From assembly GCA_025685495.1 (NCBI GenBank), contig JAJNMT010000234.1:62001-126000 (forward strand): DNA of 64,000 bases, read 5' to 3'. The notes beneath the pieces were generated by a model. It was not told where the DNA came from. It saw only the letters and a list, made by a program, of their open reading frames with translations, and did not search any database. The DNA is from Huntiella abstrusa (taxonomy: Eukaryota > Ascomycota > Sordariomycetes > Microascales > Ceratocystidaceae). Of this stretch, positions 58,231-64,000 are shown in pieces. Both the position numbers and the translations under genes were made by a program. Within the stretch, counting starts at the first letter, position 1. Each line of letters opens with the position of its first letter.

Positions 58231-59812
58231 ATGCAACAACCAATCTTCTGGCTTCTCGCCATGCTCACCCCGGCAGCCGCCGCCTACGCCGTTCCTACCC
58301 GCCCCGCAGTAACCACGCTCTCCTCATCCACCACCTCCAGCCCACCAGTTCCCACCAGCCCGCCGAATCTTCTTCTCCGCCGCTTCGAGACCGTCTGTGG
58401 TTATATCTCCGGAAGCACCCAGCTTCCTGCCACCTGTGACGTCGGTTCCCACTGTGCCTTGGATCTTAACCTGAATGCCATTGGCTGCTGTCCTGATAGC
58501 GGGCTTTGCACTACTGGTATATACACCGGCTGCTTTGATTCCAACTCAGTCCCACCCGCTAGTGTCGATCCATTAATCTTCACCTGTGGCGCCGGTCAAT
58601 TCTGCTATAAGAACAACTACCAAGGTGGCTACACCCAATTCGGCTGCGCCCCATCCACCGCCAGTCTTGCCGGAGAAGTCATGATGAGTGTAGAAGGTCT
58701 CTCCATCGTAGCTCTCCAAACCGTAACCGTCGCCTCCGAAAGAGCCAAGGCTTCCGCCTCCAGCAACGGTGTCGCCGCCGAGGAAGTCTCTAGCCCTGCT
58801 GCGGCTGCCACTTCCGCTCCCGCTGCTACCCCCGTGGTCGCTTCCACTCCCCTCGCCTCATCCACCCCCGCCGCGGGCTCGTCAACGCCTGGCGCCGCGA
58901 CGAGCGCCGCTGCGGCTTCTAGCGCTTCCCCAAGTGCTTCCTCCTCCGCTGGCGCTGCTGCCGGTACTTCATCTTCTGCCTCTGGCTCATTAACTACCTC
59001 CGCCACCCGCAATGCCGCTTCTACTACTGGTTCTTCAGGAACCTCCTCTGCCAGCTCCAGTGCCAGCTCCAACGCCAACACCAAGAACAACGGTTCCTCC
59101 AACAACTCCCAATCTTCCGCCTCAGGAACCGCCGCCGCCGCCAACGCCTCCTCTTCCTCTGAAACCGACGACCCCGCCGACACCCCCGGAACCACCCAGA
59201 ACAAGTCCAAGACCGCCGTCATCGGAGGCACCATGGCTGGTGTCGCCGGTCTCATCGTGCTAAGTTCCCTCGCCTTCTGGTTCATCCGGAAGAAGCAAAC
59301 CGCCCGCAAGGAAGGCGTAACCGGAAAGAAGGAGTTCGAAAAGTAAGTTACACAGTCGATCATTACCATCTACAGCCACTAACAAACCTCCCCACAGAGC
59401 CGGCTCTGCACCATTCGTCCCAATCCCATCACCTGCGCCTTCTGGCCAACCCCCTCAACGACCCTACCGTGCATCGACCGCTTCAAGCTTCACAGCCCCA
59501 TCACCCACCGCCGTAGGTGCCGCCCTGACGACAAACTCTGTTCGTCAGACACAATTAGGTTCTAGTGGCCAGCCACAAAACCACATGTCGGTGGCATCTT
59601 CAACATATAGTCGTTACCTGGCACCAGGGGCTTTACCGTCTCCCGGGCGGGAGAGTCAATATGTTCAGGGGTCTGCTGATGACTATGGCCAAAGCTATAT
59701 TGCTGCTCTCGGAGATATTAGAGAAGAGGGTTCCGTTGGGAATTCCCAACCCACTAGTGGAGGGTTCGGACGGAAAAAGAGTACTCGGAGACCGGGATCC
59801 AATTGGTTATAA
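58231..59812 (+). CDS. Mucin-like single-pass cell-surface protein, 508 aa
   Basis: Two exons, 58231..59342 and 59398..59812, separated by a 55-nt intron (donor GTAAGT, CACTAAC branch, acceptor CACAG). The layout is that of a wall-stress sensor: signal peptide (MQQPIFWLLAMLTPAAAAYA); Cys-rich ectodomain at about residues 50-150 (TVCGYISG, PATCDVGSHCAL, IGCCPDSGLC, TGCFDSN, FTCGAGQFCYKNN); an Ala/Ser/Thr-rich stalk likely to be O-mannosylated; one membrane helix at 328-352 (GGTMAGVAGLIVLSSLAFWF) with RKK stop-transfer; and a Ser/Pro cytosolic tail of about 155 residues. It resembles Wsc/Mid2-type sensors in design, but the Cys pattern is not a WSC domain. Start chosen at the signal peptide; in-frame codons further upstream are leader. 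Confidence 0.82.
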
Positions 59813-60012
59813 GACCGGGATTTATCAGCCGAATGAGAGAAAATGGAATGGATTTTCTTTTGTATACCAGCTTATATAGCACCGAATTTACTTTGTCATG
59901 ATGTCATTTATTCAGATTGTTATGTTTCCAAAATGTACTCATTTGTATGTATGTAATGTTGTATGTAAATGAAATGTTATGTGTAAATGTCTAACCCCAA
60001 AAATATCCTAAA

Positions 60013-61425
60013 TTACCAATTTCCCAAAACGGCAAATAGCACGAAAACGCCAACCATACGGGCACTGCTCGCGATACTAACACCCGCACCTCTAAGAGAA
60101 GCACTGGAGCTGACTCTTCTAGCGCGCTTCGCATTTCTCTTAGAGTTAGTGGTAGTAGTAGTAGTAGACGACTCCGTGCTCCATGAACGTTCCCGGATAG
60201 TCTGGACATCAGCGCCCTTAAGTGGGACAGGCGCCGCATCAATGAGAAGACCCTGGACAGCTTCAAGCGCACTCATTTGTTGACCGAGTCCCATGATCCC
60301 ATCGAAACCACCTACGTACCAGCGCATACCGCATTCATTCCCAGAGGTTCCACCGGTGCAGGTGGCGGTAGCAGCGGACGCGGTAGTCTCCATCATGGTG
60401 CGCACGGTGGGACGTAGTTCGGGGAGCATGGTGGTGGATTGCCAGAGGAAGCGGGAAAGATAAGCTTTGAATGACTTCATGTCGGTGTTGCATGTCATTA
60501 CGGTTTCACAGGCTGACTCGTACATGACGTTGGTAGCGTTGGCGTCAGGATAGAAGAAGCGTTGGGCGGTAGCGTTAAGAATCCCGGTGGCACGGTCTTT
60601 CCAGACTTGTGAACCGGTGATGTTGGCCATTGTAGCGGCGCCGTGGAGGTAGATACCATTGGTATAGGAGAAGGAAACGGGGTTAATGATGGAGCAGTTA
60701 TCCGAGGCATGAGCACCGTCATAGACGATATAGTCTGACCCAATCATGCCCAAAGTCTCCGTCCAATCCCATACCCGCTCAGCCCATTCCTGATAAACTG
60801 ATTCCCCCGTGATACGGGCAAGACGGGCAGCAAGCTGGAAGAAACCACCGTTGGCGACGGAGTTTTTATAGTTCAATCCGTTCGGGTTACTAGCGTACAT
60901 TTGCCAAAGCAAGCCACCACCACAAGCAGATGAATTCCAACGACTTTCAAGCGACGTGAAAATATTCTTGCCAAGGTCCAACCAGCCCGGCACCGTAGTA
61001 TTCGGCTGTGGGAAATTCCTCTCCGCGGCCGAAAGTACTGCGAACCCCCAGAACGCGAGGTCATCGTTCCCCTCTTCACCGGCATGCTCAGGGGGCACAA
61101 AGTCGAAGTCAGGCCCGGTATTAACCTTGGCCGTTAACGCAGCGATAATGGCATCGTTGTAGGTGGAGTCATTGGTGTAGTGGTAGTAGTCAAGCATAGA
61201 ACCCCACATGGCACCGGCTTCCCACCAGTAGTACGGGTCAGGCAGGTCACCGGTGAGAATGGCGGGGTTGTTGGGCTGCGGGTATGTCATTACCGTGGCG
61301 GCGAGGGAACGGGCTACTCCGAGGACGTTGGTGGAGTTTGTGGGGCTGAGAGAGGATGGAGGGAGAGCGGCGGTCAGAAGGGTTGTGGCCTCGACGGCCT
61401 TGCGGACGGACTTGAAGAAGGACAT
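60013..61425 (-). CDS. DFG5: GH76 family mannan endo-1,6-alpha-mannosidase, DFG5/DCW1-like, 470 aa
   Basis: Cell-surface enzyme thought to transfer GPI-anchored mannoproteins into the wall. Single exon. The GH76 pattern is clear: PDPYYWWEAGAMWGSMLDYY, the catalytic pair Asp121-Asp122 in GNDDLAFWGFA, GLLWQMYASNPNGLNYKNSVANG reduced here to the GLLWQMY and NYKNSVANGGFFQL blocks, SYTNGIYLHGAA and a conserved GMRWY. The C terminus has a Ser/Thr run (encoded by a GTA-rich + strand repeat), a basic linker and a short hydrophobic end (MVGVFVLFAVLGNW), as in GPI-anchor signals. The N terminus (MSFFKSVRKAVEATTLLTAA) is an unusually polar signal peptide, which is the one oddity. It converges on the mucin-like gene, 200 bp apart. 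Confidence 0.9.
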   Translation of the reverse strand: MSFFKSVRKAVEATTLLTAALPPSSLSPTNSTNVLGVARSLAATVMTYPQPNNPAILTGDLPDPYYWWEAGAMWGSMLDYYHYTNDSTYNDAIIAALTAKVNTGPDFDFVPPEHAGEEGNDDLAFWGFAVLSAAERNFPQPNTTVPGWLDLGKNIFTSLESRWNSSACGGGLLWQMYASNPNGLNYKNSVANGGFFQLAARLARITGESVYQEWAERVWDWTETLGMIGSDYIVYDGAHASDNCSIINPVSFSYTNGIYLHGAATMANITGSQVWKDRATGILNATAQRFFYPDANATNVMYESACETVMTCNTDMKSFKAYLSRFLWQSTTMLPELRPTVRTMMETTASAATATCTGGTSGNECGMRWYVGGFDGIMGLGQQMSALEAVQGLLIDAAPVPLKGADVQTIRERSWSTESSTTTTTTNSKRNAKRARRVSSSASLRGAGVSIASSARMVGVFVLFAVLGNW

Positions 61426-62120
61426 TTTGGTGGGCGTTGTGAAGAGAGTGTAGTGTAGAATGAAAAGAAAAGAGTGAAGAAAAAAGAAAGTATCACGACG
61501 TCAAGTCGAAAGAGTGGACGGCACAGCCAATGAATGAAAGAAAAAAAGAAGCAACTTAGATAAAGAACAAAAACAAAACAAAAAAGATTCCGAAATGTCA
61601 AAGACAAGTCTTATATATACCCGCACCAAAATAACACCGCACGCATTATCCAACGTCGTCTTGGCGGTCGCCAACATAATGCACAGACCGATCCGCATAT
61701 ATAAGTCGATCCCTCCCACGGTATCCAGTAGGTTATTCTATCATGTGTGGTGATTTTTGAACGTGCGCCACTGAGTTTGACATGGGCTTTTGTGGATTAG
61801 GAGACTTGCAGATACGATGGGTGGTCTTTTTAGGTCGTTGTGGGCGTCTCGCGAGACATTGAATACTAAGAGGCAGCTGTGCCGGTGGCGGCGCGGGTAC
61901 CGACTGGCAGGGTGTAGTTTCAGATTCGAGCGGGGAGAGCCAATCGATGAAGAGATATAGTTGGGTCTGTGCTTTGTTACCTAGGGTTATTTACTTGGCT
62001 GTATGTTTTTGTGTGTACATTTCACTTTGGAGGTTATCAATGTAAATATAAACATGAATTATGTGCGACTTCAAAATGTCCGTAACAACCAACAGTGATG
62101 TATGTATATATGTATGTAAT
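61426..62120. other. Intergenic region, SUR7-like 3' end / GH76 promoter
   Basis: 695 bp containing the GH76 promoter on the right-hand (minus) reading and the 3' region of the SUR7-like gene. TGTATGTATATATGTATG lies at about 62100-62117. No gene is seen. Confidence 0.5.
61610..61619 (-). promoter_or_regulatory. TATA box of the GH76 gene
   Basis: On the minus strand GTATATATAA lies about 185 nt upstream of the GH76 start at 61425. It is followed by a purine/pyrimidine leader without in-frame start codons of note. Confidence 0.5.
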
Positions 62121-63277
62121 TTAAACATCCTCCGCGTTCTTCTCGCCCTTCTTGAAACCGCCCTTAACCCTCTCCTTAACCCGGCCAGCAGCCGACTTAA
62201 TCTGGGGAGTTCTCCACTTAACAAACAGCACGGAAAACGCCGCACCCTCCATAACAACAACACTAGTCATCAAACGCAACCACAAGCCACCAGCGCTAGC
62301 ACTAAGACCGATACCCTCACCAAAGTCAGCAAGGGTCTGAGCAATCTGAGTAGCAGCAATAGCGACAACAGAAGTCCCTAGGAAGCCAGTGACGAAGGAG
62401 ATGCCGCTGAGGATAGAAGAGAACTTGAGAACTGTGACTGTCCGGTCGGCACCGAGGGGGAATACGAGGCCTAGGGAAAGAATCATTACGGGGAAGGCCG
62501 TGGCGGTGGAGACGAGGAGAAGGATGGTTACGAAGGTGAGGAAGTTGGTGAGATGCTTGACTTGGCGTGTAAGTCCATGGGTGAAGGAGGAGGATAATCC
62601 CAGGTCAGAAAGCGTCAGGTTAAGAGAACCGATGGATAGCTGAGAGGAAAGTTCCTCGGTAATGTTGAATTTGTCTAGACTTGTTAGTTATGGTATCCAA
62701 AAGATATGGAGGAATCACTTACAACCAATAGAAGAAGCAGAGCACCCAGTAGTCTTAGTCGACGAACCAGGCTCATCAGGATCGGTAAAGTTGCCTTGAC
62801 AAACACTAGTCAAGTGCAAACTATACCACTCTGCAATGCCCAACTCTCCAGCAATACTACTCAACGCATCATTGGCCAACTCCTTAAGCTCATTCTTAAT
62901 ACTATCCGCCAAGTCATCCGCCGTATCCTCCAAAGCGTCCAGCCAGGAATCCGAAGAGTCAGAGTCCTCACTAGTCGAATTATCGCTCGATGAAAGTAGG
63001 AAATATCCAATGTGGGAGGTATTCACCTGTGCGACGTAAGACAAGGGTTAATTTGACAGGTTCAAAGGGAAGAAAGAAAATGGTACCTGAAAGGAACAAA
63101 GGGATGGAATAAAGGACTTACACGAATAACAGCAAGATCTTCCAAGACGCCGGCGTTTTGGCCTGCAAGTGTACAGAGCATGGAAATTATAAAGGCGGTA
63201 AGTGTAACTGCGAAGGGAAACAGATATACAAGCTGAAGCTTGGACTTGATGAATTTGAGGGCAAGTGCGGGGAGCAT
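62121..63277 (-). CDS. Second SUR7/PalI-type membrane protein, 337 aa
   Basis: Three exons: 63122..63277, 62723..63026 and 62121..62674, with GT-AG introns of 95 and 48 nt. The first exon encodes a membrane segment (LVYLFPFAVTLTAFIISML). Exon 2 is an acidic, Ser-rich extracellular loop with a family-like block (AEWYSLHLTSVCQGN) and a second Cys pair (TTGCSASSIGC). Exon 3 has three hydrophobic segments (LTFVTILLLVSTATAFPVMIL, VLKFSSILSGISFVTGFLGTSV split around a polar turn, LMTSVVVMEGAAFSVLFV) and a basic tail. The topology matches Sur7/PalI proteins of filamentous fungi. It differs strongly from the SUR7 gene at 55 kb, so it is not a recent duplicate. Confidence 0.8.
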
Positions 63278-63755
63278 CTTTGCGGGTTAGCGGGTTGATA
63301 ATTGTAGATAGATGAATGTGATGAAAATAATGCAAGTAACAAATGAAATGGCTACCAAACCAGTTGGTAGATGCAAAAGATAAGAAACGGTAACGAAGAT
63401 GATGAATGAGAATGAAGAACCAGAACCATATCGTCCTTCAACGACGACCCATCATGGTCTTTATATACACATGTCACCCTCAAAGACTCTCCAAAATACC
63501 CTTCAAAGACCCCCACAAAGACGCCGCGTACCCAGGTCTCATCAAAGACCTCGTTAATCGACCGGACGCCCACATCCACCCAATCTCCTCCAGCGGCTAA
63601 ACCCATGAAACACCGGGCATCTATAAGCGCCGATTAACCCTACTAACCCTTTACGGTATATGGATCCAAAAATAGATGTAGGTAAAGAAAGTCTATAAGA
63701 GGTGATTATTTATAAAGGGGAATAGTGAAAGGATATGGGGGTCTATGTACAGTCG
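63278..63755. other. Promoter region of the SUR7-like gene
   Basis: 478 bp holding the promoter and leader of the minus-strand SUR7-like gene. The motif TAACCCTACTAACCCT near 63637-63652 resembles two degenerate telomere units but is too short to interpret. No gene is seen. Confidence 0.5.
63459..63467 (-). promoter_or_regulatory. TATA box of the SUR7-like gene
   Basis: On the minus strand TATATAAAG lies about 182 nt upstream of the start codon at 63277, a good core-promoter match. Confidence 0.55.
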
Positions 63756-64000
63756 TTAAGTCTGACCTATGCGGGAAAATGTATCCAATAGGGCCATTAC
63801 ATCCGGTAAGGCGAATTCTTCACCGTCGGGTTGTGAAGGTATACGTGCCCATGGATTCATTTGATGGTCTGGACCAAGGATATTTCCCAAGTCAGCCATA
63901 TAATTAACAAATGGCCCCCCGTCTAATCCCGTCTCAGCCGCACTCCACAATTCACTTTCCACAGTATCCGTCAAATCAACCTCATCATGTTCCATTTCCA
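63756..64000 (-). CDS. 3' end of an unidentified gene, cut by the window edge
   Basis: An open minus-strand frame enters from the right edge and ends at a stop at 63756. It encodes at least 81 residues: an acidic stretch (EHDEVDLTDTVESELW), then GPFVNYMADLGNILGPD, PWARIPSQPDGEEF and a helical end (LPDVMALLDTFSRIGQT). Composition suggests the acidic C terminus of a regulatory protein such as a fungal transcription factor, but I do not recognise it. The true start lies outside the window. Confidence 0.45.
   Translation of the reverse strand, partial: EMEHDEVDLTDTVESELWSAAETGLDGGPFVNYMADLGNILGPDHQMNPWARIPSQPDGEEFALPDVMALLDTFSRIGQT

Noticed and set aside
63636..63652. TAACCCTACTAACCCT as an interstitial telomere or telomerase RNA template
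   Set aside because: Only two imperfect units, and no supporting RNA gene context.

Overview
The window looks like the nuclear genome of a filamentous ascomycete (Pezizomycotina). The evidence is short GT-AG introns of about 46-330 bp with CTAAC-type branch sites, a Zn(II)2Cys6 regulator, SUR7-family proteins, a GH76/DFG5 mannosidase, a peroxisomal Lon protease ending in SRL, tRNA genes with short introns, and no sign of operons. I cannot name the genus. I support 20 protein-coding loci (one cut by the right edge), four tRNA genes and one intronic box C/D snoRNA candidate. Exon boundaries were placed by eye from splice signals, reading frame and family alignment.

Layout. 0-10 kb: a GNAT acetyltransferase (+), replication protein A subunit 2 (-), peroxisomal Lon (+) and tRNA-Gln(CUG) (-). 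10-17 kb is a gene desert leading into a Zn2Cys6/AT-hook/PAS-like transcription factor (17.3-19.8 kb). 20-25.8 kb is a second desert. 25.8-44.9 kb is gene-dense: an ATR1-like MFS transporter (+); PI31, a phosphoglycerate-mutase-family protein and PEX11 in tandem (-); a divergent ribosomal pair uS11 (-)/uL30 (+); mitochondrial ISA2 (-); eIF3c (+); a hemerythrin-domain protein (+) converging on RAD26/CSB (-). 44.9-51.4 kb is a third desert, ending at a degenerate Ras-like protein without recognisable GTPase motifs. 52.8-56.7 kb holds tRNA-Pro, tRNA-Arg and tRNA-Ala around a SUR7 gene. 58-63.3 kb carries further cell-surface genes: a mucin-like membrane protein, a GPI-type GH76 enzyme and a second SUR7/PalI-type protein. 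The right edge has the 3' end of an unidentified gene.

Functional links. The housekeeping block combines translation (uS11, uL30, eIF3c), DNA maintenance (RPA2, RAD26), proteasome regulation (PI31), Fe-S assembly (ISA2) and peroxisomes (Lon, PEX11). The right quarter has a cell wall/plasma membrane theme. The deserts contain repeated GTATGTACATAC-type palindromes and (GTAT)n/(TACA)n tracts and no gene I can recognise. I saw no transposon, CRISPR array, viral gene or secondary-metabolite cluster.
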